Part shown: positions 44,922-54,694 of the stretch, piece after piece
Numbering within the stretch: position 1 is the first letter of the stretch
How the letters are laid out: each line of letters starts with the position of its first letter
NCBI GenBank assembly: GCA_025062095.1
Contig: JANXAZ010000020.1
Span: forward strand, 1 to 60,250
Direction of reading: 5' to 3'
DNA length: 60,250 nt
DNA from: Geminicoccaceae bacterium
GTDB taxonomy: Bacteria > Pseudomonadota > Alphaproteobacteria > Geminicoccales > Geminicoccaceae
Notes under the pieces: generated by a model
Seen by the model: only the letters and a program-made list of their open reading frames with translations
Told to the model about the DNA's origin: nothing
The model's database searches: none
Translations under genes and position numbers: made by a program

Positions 44922-45854
44922 ATGGCGCGGAAGCTCGTCCTCGATTGCGATCCGGGCCAAGACGATGCGCTCGCGCTTCTGCTCGCTCTCGCCTCGCCCG
45001 AGGAGATCGCGCTCGCGGCGGTGACGACGGTCGCCGGCAACGTCCCGCTCGAGCTCGCGAGCGCGAACGCGCGCAAGATCCTCGAGCTCGCCGGCCGGCC
45101 CGAGGTGCCGGTGCACGCCGGCTGCGCGCGGCCCGTTCTCGTGCCGCTTTCCACCGCCGAGGCGATCCACGGGGACAGCGGGCTGGACGGGGTCGATCTG
45201 CCCCCGCCGCGGCTGCCGCTCGCATCCGAACACGCGGTCCGAACGATCGTCCGCACGATCGCGGAGCACCCGCCGGGCACGGTGAGCCTGTGCGCGATCG
45301 GGCCTCTGACGAATGTCGCCCTCGCGTTCCTGCTCGAGCCGGCGATCGTTCCCCGCCTCGCCGAGATCGTGGTCATGGGGGGCGCGATCGGTCTCGGCAA
45401 CGTCACGCCCGCGGCCGAGTTCAACTTCTGGGTCGATCCGCACGCCGCGGCGGTGGTCTTCGGCTCCGGCGCACCGATCACCATGGTGCCGCTCGATCTC
45501 ACCCGTCGCGTGCGCCTGAACCCCGAGAGGCTCGCGCGCATCCGCGCCCTCGGCAACCCGGTGGCGCGCGCCTGCGCGGATTTCCTCGCCTTCTACGACG
45601 CCCGCTGCCGCGCCCGCGGCGACGGCGAGGGCGCCGCCTTGCACGATCCCTGCGCGCTCGCCTGGTTGCTCCGCCCCGGGCTCTTCCGCGCCCGGCGCGC
45701 GCGGGTCGCGATCGAGACCGAGGGTCGCTTCTGTCGCGGTCGCTCGGTCGTCTCCTTCCCCGCGGACGGCGATCCCGCGGAGGTCCGGCTGCTGACCGAG
45801 ATCGACGCGGAAGGCTTCTTCGAGCTGTTGATCGCGCGCCTCGCCCGCTTCTGA
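44922..45854 (+). CDS. Inosine/uridine-preferring nucleoside hydrolase
   Basis: A 310-residue calcium-dependent enzyme. The N-terminal aspartate cluster is LVLDCDPGQDDALALLLALA, followed by TTVAGNVPLELASANARKIL, the substrate-binding region around MGGAIGLGNVTPAAEFNFWVDPHAAAVVF, and the C-terminal HDPCALAWLL that supplies the last metal ligand and catalytic His. It splits ribonucleosides into base and ribose for salvage. ATG 44922 is 17 bp after the OmpA-type gene. No signal peptide is seen, so it is cytoplasmic. Its place between two cell-wall-type proteins appears to be coincidental. Confidence 0.93.
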   Translation: MARKLVLDCDPGQDDALALLLALASPEEIALAAVTTVAGNVPLELASANARKILELAGRPEVPVHAGCARPVLVPLSTAEAIHGDSGLDGVDLPPPRLPLASEHAVRTIVRTIAEHPPGTVSLCAIGPLTNVALAFLLEPAIVPRLAEIVVMGGAIGLGNVTPAAEFNFWVDPHAAAVVFGSGAPITMVPLDLTRRVRLNPERLARIRALGNPVARACADFLAFYDARCRARGDGEGAALHDPCALAWLLRPGLFRARRARVAIETEGRFCRGRSVVSFPADGDPAEVRLLTEIDAEGFFELLIARLARF

Positions 45855-45959
45855 GCGTCGCGATCTCGCGCGCGAAGGCGCTTTCGCGCGCGGATTCCAT
45901 CGTCTAAGCGACGGTGCGGGGCGACCGTGACCGCAAGCCGCGAGGAAGGGGGGTACGCC

Positions 45960-48164
45960 ATGACCACCGTGATCCGCCCGAAGACGGCCGCAGCCGTGCT
46001 CTTCGCTTCCCTTCTGAGCCAGGCGAGCCCCGTCGCGCTCGCCAAGACCCCGCCCCTCGATCCCGTCGCCCTGCACGAAGAACTGCGCCGGATCACCGCC
46101 GAGCGCGATCGGCTGGCGGCGGCGGCGAGCGAGCAGGAGCAGCGGATGGCCGCCTTGCGCGAGGGTTTCGACGCCGTGCGCGGCGAGCTCGAGCGCAAGC
46201 TCGCCGCCGCCCGCGCGCTCGAGGAGAGCCTCAAAGGCGAGCTCGCCCTGCGCCAGGGGCGGTTGGCGGCGCTCGAGGAGGACCTGCGGCGGATCGCGGG
46301 CGAGCGGGACCGGGCGATGGCGGAGGCGGCCGAGCGCGAGCGCACGCTCGCCGCCCTGCGCGAGGAGCTCGCCCGCGCCACCGCCGAGCGCGACGAGCTC
46401 GCCCGCCGGCTCGCCGCGGTCGAAGACGAGCTCGCGCGGGTGCGGGCGCAAGCGCGCGAGGAACGCGCCCGCAGCGAAGCGCTCCTCGCCGAACGCGCGC
46501 GCGAGATCGGAGCCCTGCACGAAGAGCTGCAGCGGCGCGCGCGGGCCCAGGAGGAGGCCGCGCGCGCGCACCGGGAGCGGCTGAGCCGGCTCGAAGAGGA
46601 ACAGAAGCGCCTTTCCGCCGAACTCGCCGCGCGCGAGACGCGCATCGCTTCGCTCGAGGGCGAGTTGCGCCGGACCGCGGCCGAGCGCGACCGCGCCGCC
46701 GAGGCGGCGGCCGAGCGCGAGCGCGCGCTCGCAGCCCTGCGCGAGGAGCTCGCCCGCATGCGCGGCGAGCGCGAGGGCCTCGTCCGCGAGCTCGAGACCC
46801 TCAAGGGCGAAAGCGAGCGGCGGCTGGCGCTGCTCGTCGCCGATCGCGACCGCGCGAGCCGCGAGCTCGAGGAGCGGGTGCGCGAGACGGCGCGGCTCCT
46901 GGGCGAGCGGCGCGAGCTCGAGCTGCGGCTCGCGCAGGCGCAGAGCGAGCAGGAGGGGGTGGCGCGGGAGCTGGCCGGAGCGCGCGAGCGCCTCGCCGCC
47001 CTCGAGGCCGAGCTGCGGCGGATCACCGCCGAACGCGACCGCGCCCTCGCGCAAGCGAACGAACGCGAGCGCGAGACCGCGCGGCTCGCCTCCGAACTCG
47101 AAGCCGCGCGCGCGGCGGTGCGCAGGGCCGAAGCCGAGAGCCTCGAACTGCGGCAGCGGCTCGAGCGGGCGAGCGCGGAGGAGCAGGCGCTCGCCGGTCT
47201 CGTGCGGGCGCGCGAGCGGGCGCTCGAGGAGCTCGAAGGGCGACGCGCGCGGCTCGAGGCCGAGACCACCGAGCGCATCGAGGAGCTCGAATACCAGCTC
47301 GCCGCGCAACGCTCGGCCCGGGAAGCGCTCGAAAAAGAGCTGGCCGCGCGCGGCAAGGCGCTGCTCGAGGTCCGCGCGCAGCTCGAAGCGGCGGAGAACC
47401 GGCTCGCCGCCGAGCGGCGCGAGGCGCAAGTCCAGATCGAGCGGCTCGAGCAGGAGCTCGGCTTCGCCCGCACCGGTCTCTCGGCCCTCGAGGGCCAGCT
47501 CGGTGCCCGCGAGAGCGCCCTCGCCGAGGCCCAGAAGGAGCTCCAGAGCCTGCGCCAGCAGCTCGCCGAGCTCGGCAAGGCCCGCGACGCCCTCGCCGCC
47601 GAGCTCGCGAACCAGCGGGGTGCGCGCGAGGCGGCGGAGCGAGCGTCGGCCGAGCTGCGCGCACGGCTCGACGCGGTCCAATCCGAGCTCTCCGCCCTGC
47701 GCCGCCAGCAGGAGACGGAAGCCCAGCTCCGGGCCCTGCTGCCGACCCTGCTCCGTCCGGTCTTCGCCGGGACACCGGCGGTGCGCGTCGCCGCCGAGAA
47801 GGTGATCGTCCCCGCCGACCTGTTGTTCGCCCGCGGCGGCACGCGCCTGTCCGAAGCCGGGCTCGCACGCGCGAAAGAGATGGCCGAAGCGCTCAAGGGT
47901 CTGCCCGCCGATCGCCCGTGGACGCTGCTCGTCACCGCGCATACCGACGACCAGCCGCCCCGGCGCGGCGGTCCCTTCGCGTCCAACCGCGAGGTGGCGC
48001 TCGCCCGCGCCCTCAACTTGGGCCAGGCGCTGATCGCGGCCGGGGTGCCGGCGGCGCGCCTGCTGGTCGCCGGCATGGGCGAGGAGCGACCGCTCGTCGC
48101 CGGCTCCGATCCCGTGGCCCAGGCGCTCAATCGCCGGGTCGAGCTCGAGCTCGTGGCGCGCTGA
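45960..48164 (+). CDS. Exported giant coiled-coil protein with C-terminal OmpA domain (longer paralogue)
   Basis: A 734-residue protein from ATG 45960, preceded by GAGGAAGGGGGG; a GTG at 45927 would add 11 residues. A signal peptide (AAAVLFASLLSQASPVALA, about 10-28) precedes a coiled coil of nearly 550 residues rich in Glu, Arg, Ala and Leu. The phrase ELRRI(T/A)xERDR recurs near residues 40, 107, 236 and 350. The OmpA-type domain begins near 600 with ADLLFARGGTRLSEAGL and includes AHTDDQPP, SNREVALARALNLGQALI, GMGEERPL and ALNRRVELEL. It could span much of the periplasm while anchored to peptidoglycan. Confidence 0.88.
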   Translation: MTTVIRPKTAAAVLFASLLSQASPVALAKTPPLDPVALHEELRRITAERDRLAAAASEQEQRMAALREGFDAVRGELERKLAAARALEESLKGELALRQGRLAALEEDLRRIAGERDRAMAEAAERERTLAALREELARATAERDELARRLAAVEDELARVRAQAREERARSEALLAERAREIGALHEELQRRARAQEEAARAHRERLSRLEEEQKRLSAELAARETRIASLEGELRRTAAERDRAAEAAAERERALAALREELARMRGEREGLVRELETLKGESERRLALLVADRDRASRELEERVRETARLLGERRELELRLAQAQSEQEGVARELAGARERLAALEAELRRITAERDRALAQANERERETARLASELEAARAAVRRAEAESLELRQRLERASAEEQALAGLVRARERALEELEGRRARLEAETTERIEELEYQLAAQRSAREALEKELAARGKALLEVRAQLEAAENRLAAERREAQVQIERLEQELGFARTGLSALEGQLGARESALAEAQKELQSLRQQLAELGKARDALAAELANQRGAREAAERASAELRARLDAVQSELSALRRQQETEAQLRALLPTLLRPVFAGTPAVRVAAEKVIVPADLLFARGGTRLSEAGLARAKEMAEALKGLPADRPWTLLVTAHTDDQPPRRGGPFASNREVALARALNLGQALIAAGVPAARLLVAGMGEERPLVAGSDPVAQALNRRVELELVAR

Positions 48165-48194
48165 AAGGCGCGGTCGCGCGCTGCATCCGACGGC

Positions 48195-49217
48195 TCAGGG
48201 AGGCGGAAGCGGCTCTTGCTGGGTGATGCAGTGGATGCCGCCTCCGCCCCACAAGAGATCGAGGACCTCGATCTGCACGACCTCGCGGTCGGGGAAGGCG
48301 GCGCCGAGGATCTCGTAGGCCGCGCGGTCGGCGGGATCGCGGAAGGCGGGCATCACCACCGCGCCGTTGGCGAGGTAGAAGTTCACGTAAGACAAGGTGA
48401 GCCGCCGGCCGTCGGGCCGCAGGCGCGGCTTGGGAGCCCGGATCGGCACGACCTCGATGGCGCGGCCGCGGGCGTCGACCGAGGCGCGCAAGACCGCGAG
48501 GTTGGCGGCCAGGCCCGCGTGATCGGGATCCTCCGGCTCCTCGCGCACGAGCGCCAAGACCCGACCGGGAGCGCAGAAGCAGGCGACGTTGTCGACGTGT
48601 CCGCCGGTCTCGTCGTCGACGAGACCGTGCGGCAGCCAGATCACCGTCTCCACCGCGAGGTAATCGCGCAGCACCGCCTCGATGGCGGCGCGATCGAGGC
48701 CGGGATTGCGCCGCGGATCGAGCACCGAGGGCGCACAGACGAGACAGGTCCCCTCGCCGTCGACGGCGATCGCCCCGCCCTCGAGGACGATCGGAGCGTC
48801 GAAGCGCGGCACGCCCAGATGCTCGAGCAGGCGCCGGGCCATCTGGGCGTCCTGGACGTGATCCGGCCACACCTCCCCCCAGCCGTTGAAGCGCCAAGCG
48901 ACACCGGCGAGCACGCCCCCCGGGCCGGTCACGAAAGTGGGGCCGGTATCGCGCGTCCAGCTGTCGTCTTGAGGCATCGGCAAGACCGCGATGCCGGGAC
49001 CGCAGGCCAGAGAGGCGCCCGCGACGAGATCCGGCCGGGCGAGCATGACCACCGGCTCGAAGGCGGCGATCGTGCGCGCGACCTCGGCGACCACCCGCCG
49101 CGCCGCCTCGAGCCGAGGCCCCCAGAGCGCCTCGCGACAAGGCCAGGCCATCCAGCACCGCCGGTGCGGCGCCCATTCCGCCGGCATCGCGAGCCCTCGG
49201 GCACGCGGCGTCGTCAT
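48195..49217 (-). CDS. aguA: Agmatine deiminase
   Basis: A 340-residue guanidino-modifying enzyme that converts agmatine to N-carbamoylputrescine, a route to putrescine. Family motifs include PQDDSWTRDTGPTFV, NGWG, VLEGGAI, WLPHG with DDETGGHVDNVACF, and the catalytic Cys330 in GGGGIHCITQQEP. ATG 49215-49217 has GGAGGAG upstream. No N-carbamoylputrescine amidase (aguB) or arginine decarboxylase is nearby, so the pathway partners must be elsewhere. It is divergent from the gene at 49441. Confidence 0.95.
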   Translation of the reverse strand: MTTPRARGLAMPAEWAPHRRCWMAWPCREALWGPRLEAARRVVAEVARTIAAFEPVVMLARPDLVAGASLACGPGIAVLPMPQDDSWTRDTGPTFVTGPGGVLAGVAWRFNGWGEVWPDHVQDAQMARRLLEHLGVPRFDAPIVLEGGAIAVDGEGTCLVCAPSVLDPRRNPGLDRAAIEAVLRDYLAVETVIWLPHGLVDDETGGHVDNVACFCAPGRVLALVREEPEDPDHAGLAANLAVLRASVDARGRAIEVVPIRAPKPRLRPDGRRLTLSYVNFYLANGAVVMPAFRDPADRAAYEILGAAFPDREVVQIEVLDLLWGGGGIHCITQQEPLPPP

Positions 49218-49222
49218 CGAGG

Positions 49223-49250
49223 CTCCTCCCCGCGGGCGTTCCCCGCGGGG
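49223..49250 (-). promoter_or_regulatory. Hairpin beside the aguA ribosome-binding site
   Basis: On the minus strand CCCCGCGGG (49242-49250) and CCCGCGGGG (49228-49236) form a perfect 9-bp stem with a 5-nt loop. The downstream arm runs straight into AGGAG (49223-49227), the Shine-Dalgarno core that lies 5 nt before the aguA ATG. The structure could restrict ribosome access; no ligand-binding fold is apparent. Confidence 0.5.
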
Positions 49251-49440
49251 CGGGAGGTTGCGGCATCCACCGAGCGCGTGCAACGGGAGGAACCGCGCCG
49301 TGTCCCGCGCGCGGGATCCGCACCGGCTCCGGCGCGAAGGGCACCTCCGTGCGCGCCGCGAAGGCGGGGGCCGAGGCGCGCGCGGGGCGCGGAGGCGATC
49401 GCGGGACGGCGCGAGGGAGCGGAGAGAGGGGGAACGGAGG

Positions 49441-50583
49441 ATGAGCGAGGCCGACCTCGCGTGCCGCTCGCTCGGGTCCATCCGCGAGCTCGCGCCCGAA
49501 GCCTGGGATCGGCTGGGCGACGGCTCCGACCCCTTCACCGCGCACCGTTTCCTCGAACTCTTGGAAACGAGCGGCTCGGCCTGTGAACGCACCGGCTGGC
49601 GACCCGCGCATCTTCTGCTCGAGCGGGCGGGCGAGCCCGTCGCCGCCGCTCCTCTTTGGCTCAAGGCGCATTCCTGGGGCGAGTACGTCTTCGATCACGC
49701 CTGGGCGGAGGCCTGGGCGCGCGCGGGCGGGCGCTATTATCCCAAGCTCCAGGTCGCCGTACCCTTCACGCCGGTGAGCGGTCCGCGTCTTTTCGCCCGC
49801 GACGCGGAGGACCGCCGCGCGCTCGTGCGCGCGCTCGTCGCCTTCGCCCGGGCCTCGGCCGTGTCGTCGCTGCACGTCACCTTCTGCCGCGAAGAAGAGG
49901 CGCGCCTTTTGGCCGAAGAAGGGTTCTTGTCGCGCCGGGGCATCCAGTTCCACTGGTTCAATCGCGGCTATCGCGACTTCGCCGACTTCCTGGACGCGCT
50001 CCGAAGCGACAAGCGCAAGACGATCCGCAAGGAGCGCGCCCGCCTCGCCGCGGCGGGCCTCGAGATCGAGCTCCTCGAAGGAGCGGCCGCGGCACCCGTT
50101 CTGCGCGCCTTCTTTCCGCTTTATCGCGGCACGGTCGATCGCCGCTTCGGCAACGCCTATCTCGCCCCCGCTTTTTTCTCCGGGCTCGCCGAGCGTTTCG
50201 TCGATCGCGTCGTGGTCGTGGCCGCTCGCGCGCACGGTCGGCTCGTGGCGGCGGCGCTGCACTTCGCCGCGGGCGACGCGCTGTTCGGGCGCTGGTGGGG
50301 CGCTCTCGAAGAATACCGCTTCTTGCACTTCGAGTGCTGCTATTACCGGGCGATCGAATTCGCCATCGCTCGCGATCTCGCGCGCGTGGAAGCGGGCGCG
50401 CAAGGGCCGCACAAGCTTTTGCGCGGCTACGAGCCGGTGTGGACCCGGAGCGCGCACTGGTTCCGCGACCCCGCCCTGCGCGCCGCCGTCGCGCGGTTCC
50501 TGGCGGCCGAGACGGCGCGTCTGGAAGCCGATCGGGCGGCCTTGCGCGCCGCCCTCCCCTATCGCGAACGGTCGCCCGACTGA
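49441..50583 (+). CDS. DUF482/peptidogalycan-type GNAT-fold protein
   Basis: A 380-residue protein whose layout matches the DUF482 family of FemX/GNAT-like acyltransferases. DPFTAHRFLELLETSGSACERTGWRPAHLLLE opens the family, followed by KAHSWGEYVFDHAWAEAW, YYPKLQVAVPFTPVSGPRLF, DFLDALRSDKRKTIRKER and HFECCYYRAIEFAI. No signal peptide is seen. The substrate is not established for the family; a role in transferring amino acids or acyl groups is inferred from the fold. ATG 49441 follows GGAGG. It is probably monocistronic, with the TRAP operon starting 90 bp later. Confidence 0.87.
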   Translation: MSEADLACRSLGSIRELAPEAWDRLGDGSDPFTAHRFLELLETSGSACERTGWRPAHLLLERAGEPVAAAPLWLKAHSWGEYVFDHAWAEAWARAGGRYYPKLQVAVPFTPVSGPRLFARDAEDRRALVRALVAFARASAVSSLHVTFCREEEARLLAEEGFLSRRGIQFHWFNRGYRDFADFLDALRSDKRKTIRKERARLAAAGLEIELLEGAAAAPVLRAFFPLYRGTVDRRFGNAYLAPAFFSGLAERFVDRVVVVAARAHGRLVAAALHFAAGDALFGRWWGALEEYRFLHFECCYYRAIEFAIARDLARVEAGAQGPHKLLRGYEPVWTRSAHWFRDPALRAAVARFLAAETARLEADRAALRAALPYRERSPD

Positions 50584-50673
50584 ACGCGGCGAGATGGCTC
50601 CCTTGCGTTCTTGACAGGGCGCGGGACGCCGCCGCAGGCTGCGCCCGGTTCGAGGAGGCGGGGAGGCCGATCG

Positions 50674-51726
50674 ATGGACGAACGACTTCGTGCGGTGGTC
50701 TGCGCCGTCGCCTGCGCGGCGGCCCTCGTGGCGGCCACGGATCCGGCGGAAGCCCAGCAGAGGGTGCGCTGGAAGCTCGCGAGTTCTTATGCGAGCACGC
50801 TCGACGTGCTCGGCCAGAACATCCTGCGTTTCATCGACAACATCAAGGTGATGTCGGACGGGAACTTCGAGATCCGGTTCCACGAGCCCGGTGCGCTCGT
50901 CCCCGCCCTCGAGGTGTTCGATGCGGTCTCCAAGGGCTCGGTCGAGATGTCCTATTCTTCCCCGGGCTTCCACGCCGGCCGCATCCCGCACCTCGTCTTC
51001 TTCGCCTCGGTGCCCTTCGGGCCCAACGTCAACGAATACGTCGCCTGGATCCAACACGGTGGCGGCTACGAACTCTACGATCGCGAGCTCGCCAAACACA
51101 ACATCAAAGGTTTCCAGTGCGGCATCGTGATCGCCGAATCCTCGGGTTGGTTCCGCAAGGAGATCAAGTCGCTCGAGGATCTCAAGGGGCTGAAGATGCG
51201 CTTCTTCGGCCTCGGCGCCAAGGTGATGCAGAAATTCGGCGTGAACACCCAGCTGCTCGCTGCCGGTGACATCTATCCCGCGCTGGAGCGCGGCGTGATC
51301 GATGCCACCGAATTTTCTTATCCCTCGCTCGACAAGAATTTGGGATTCTATCAGATCGCCAAGCACAACTATTTCCCCGGCTGGCATCAGCAGGCGTCCT
51401 TCGTCGACGTCATCATCAACCTGGACGCCTGGAACAAATTGCCGAAGTCCTATCAGAAGATGATCGAGGTCGCCTGCAACGACGCCAATCTCTGGCTCAT
51501 GGGCGCGGGCGAGGCGCGCCAGGGCGACGCCCTCGCCTTCTTCAAGCAACAGGGCGTGCAGATCCACCAATGGCCGCGGGAGTTCCTGGACGCCTTCAAG
51601 GCGGCCTGGGAAAAGGTCGCGGAAGAGGAAGCCGCGGCCGATCCGCGCTTCAAAGAGATCTGGGAGCACTACAAGGCCTTCCGCGCCAAGTACGCCGCCT
51701 GGCGCGAGATCGGCTATCTGAAGTGA
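50674..51726 (+). CDS. dctP: TRAP transporter solute-binding protein, DctP (TakP-like)
   Basis: A 350-residue periplasmic receptor. A signal peptide (about 1-27, ending AEAQ) precedes the mature domain with RWKLASSYASTLD, GALVPALEVFDAVSKGSVEM and DLKGLKMRFFGLGAKVMQKFG, whose Arg usually binds the carboxylate of the substrate. These features and the GWHQQASFVDVIINLDAW segment resemble the TakP group that binds 2-oxo acids and related carboxylates; the exact ligand is unknown. ATG 50674 follows GGAGGCGGGGAGG. A terminator separates it from dctQM. Confidence 0.93.
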   Translation: MDERLRAVVCAVACAAALVAATDPAEAQQRVRWKLASSYASTLDVLGQNILRFIDNIKVMSDGNFEIRFHEPGALVPALEVFDAVSKGSVEMSYSSPGFHAGRIPHLVFFASVPFGPNVNEYVAWIQHGGGYELYDRELAKHNIKGFQCGIVIAESSGWFRKEIKSLEDLKGLKMRFFGLGAKVMQKFGVNTQLLAAGDIYPALERGVIDATEFSYPSLDKNLGFYQIAKHNYFPGWHQQASFVDVIINLDAWNKLPKSYQKMIEVACNDANLWLMGAGEARQGDALAFFKQQGVQIHQWPREFLDAFKAAWEKVAEEEAAADPRFKEIWEHYKAFRAKYAAWREIGYLK

Positions 51727-51731
51727 GAAAC

Positions 51732-51764
51732 GAAGCGGCGTCCGCGGGGACGCCGCTTCTTTTT
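51732..51764 (+). terminator. Intrinsic terminator between dctP and dctQ
   Basis: A perfect 12-bp stem, GAAGCGGCGTCC (51732-51743) with GGACGCCGCTTC (51748-51759), has a 4-nt loop and is followed directly by TTTTT (51760-51764). It starts 6 bp after the dctP stop. As dctQM follow on the same strand, partial read-through would give much more binding protein than membrane subunits. Confidence 0.9.
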
Positions 51765-51795
51765 CGAAGCTGCGACGGGCGAGAGGAGCGAGGGG

Positions 51796-52404
51796 ATGGA
51801 GCGCTTGTTGCGCGCGAGCGAAATCTTGCGGCGGATCGTCGAGATCGCGGGGCGCGTCGCTTGCCTTCTGATCCTGCCCATGATCCTGGTCACCGTCTGG
51901 GACGTCGTCAGCCGCAAGAGCCCCGCCCTGCGCGAGTTCGGGCTCGCGCTCACGGGCGGGATCGCGCATTCGACGATCCTCCAAGAGCTCGAGTGGCACC
52001 TGCACACCGCGCTCTTCGCCCTCTGCTTGGGTTACGGCTACGTCAGGAACGCACACGTGCGCGTGGATCTGATCCTCGAGCGCCTGGCGCCGCGCTCGCG
52101 CGCCTGGATCGAGCTTTTCGGCTGTCTTCTGTTCATGTTGCCCTATACCGCGCTCGTGATCTGGTTCGCTTTCGATTTCGCGCGCACCTCGTGGATCAAC
52201 GCCGAAGCCTCGGTCTCGCTCATCGGCATCCCGCACCGCTGGGTGATCAAGTCGGTCCTGCTCCTCGGCCTCGTGCTCGCCTTCCTCGCCGGTCTCGCCG
52301 TGCTGTTGCGGATCGGCGTCTATCTCTTCGCGCGGCGTCCCGGCCTCGAAGTCGATCCCTGGGTCGTCCCGGTGGAGAGCGGCCGAGCGCTCGCGCGCGG
52401 CTGA
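51796..52404 (+). CDS. dctQ: TRAP transporter small membrane subunit DctQ
   Basis: A 202-residue protein with four hydrophobic segments, as expected for the small TRAP subunit: about 18-38 (ACLLILPMILVTVWDVV), 65-85, 103-123 and 150-175. The family signature is HVRVDLILERLAPRSRAWIELFG. It pairs with DctM to form the sodium-driven transporter. ATG 51796 follows GAGAGGAGCGAGGGG. It starts 32 bp after the terminator, and dctM follows 9 bp after its stop. Confidence 0.91.
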   Translation: MERLLRASEILRRIVEIAGRVACLLILPMILVTVWDVVSRKSPALREFGLALTGGIAHSTILQELEWHLHTALFALCLGYGYVRNAHVRVDLILERLAPRSRAWIELFGCLLFMLPYTALVIWFAFDFARTSWINAEASVSLIGIPHRWVIKSVLLLGLVLAFLAGLAVLLRIGVYLFARRPGLEVDPWVVPVESGRALARG

Positions 52405-52413
52405 GATCCGTCC

Positions 52414-53772
<1,359 letters not shown>

Positions 53773-54694
53773 CGCGCGCGCATCCGGCTCCCGGGCGACC
53801 GCCGCGGACCGGCCTTTCGGCACCGTTTCGGCGCTCGGCCGCAGCCGCGCGGAGCGCGCGAGTGCGACCCCCGCGACCCCGCGCCCCGCGTGCGGGCGCG
53901 CGTGCCGGCTCGCCGGGGCCGCATCGAGCGGACGCGAAGCCCGCGCCCGGCTCGTCCCGCGCGGGCCGACGATCGCGCGGAGCCGGGCGAGAAGGTCGCG
54001 CAGGAACCGCATCGTCCGCGGCCCGAGCGAATACCGGATGCGGCCGAGGGCGATCGCCACGATCGCGCTCCCGTCGATGGGCGTGCGCGACGAGCTTGAC
54101 GCGGCGCGCCGAAAAAAGCGTTAACGGTGTCCGCGCCGGCGCGCGCGAAGGCTTTCCCGTCCGGGACGTCCCCGCGCGCGCGACGGGCCCCGCAGCGGCG
54201 TCGGCCCGCGGCCGCCGCGGCACGGCGCATCGCGGCCCGGCTCCCCGCGGGGCCGCCCTCGGACGCCGCGTTCGGCCGCCCCCGGGCTCAAGGCGGCTCG
54301 CCTCCGCGTCGCCTTCCGCGGCTTCTCCCGCGACAGGGACGGCCGGACACGCCGAGCCCCTGTCGCGTTCCCCGGCTTTCGGCGCGCCGCGGCGCGCCCG
54401 GCCGCTCCGACCCGGCACGCGGACATCCGCGGGCGCGCGGCTTCCCCCGCGGCGTCGCGCAGGCTTTCGGATCTCTCGGGGTCTTCGATGGCAGAAACGC
54501 CCGGCTTCCGGCCGCTGCGGCCGCGTCCCGGCCGGCGCGCGACCCCGGCTCCGGGGCCCCGCCGCGGTCGCGTGGAGCCGCGCCTCGATCGCCTGCCGAG
54601 CGGCGTTCCCCGCGTCGTCGCGTCCGCCTTCCGCCTCGCCGCTTTCGGTCCCCGGCGCGAGCGCGGGTGTCGCGCGTTCGCCGCCGCGGCGGGC
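53773..54694. other. Gene-poor GC-rich region between dctM and clpA
   Basis: This 922-bp stretch has no supported gene. Translations are Arg/Ala/Pro-rich without domains. Short passages look mildly protein-like on the minus strand in two different frames, GDVPDGKAFARAGADTVNAFFGAP near 54130-54200 and MAIALGRIRYSLGPRTMRFL near 54000-54060, which could be a decayed or frame-shifted gene. A GTTAAC followed by TTTTTT on the minus strand (about 54112-54125) is a rare AT patch. It may end clpA transcription, but no stable stem lies just before it. Confidence 0.35.

Noticed and set aside
50611-50616. TTGACA upstream of dctP as a promoter -35 box
   Set aside because: The hexamer is perfect, but the sequence 16-18 nt downstream (GCAGGC/CAGGCT) has no -10 resemblance.
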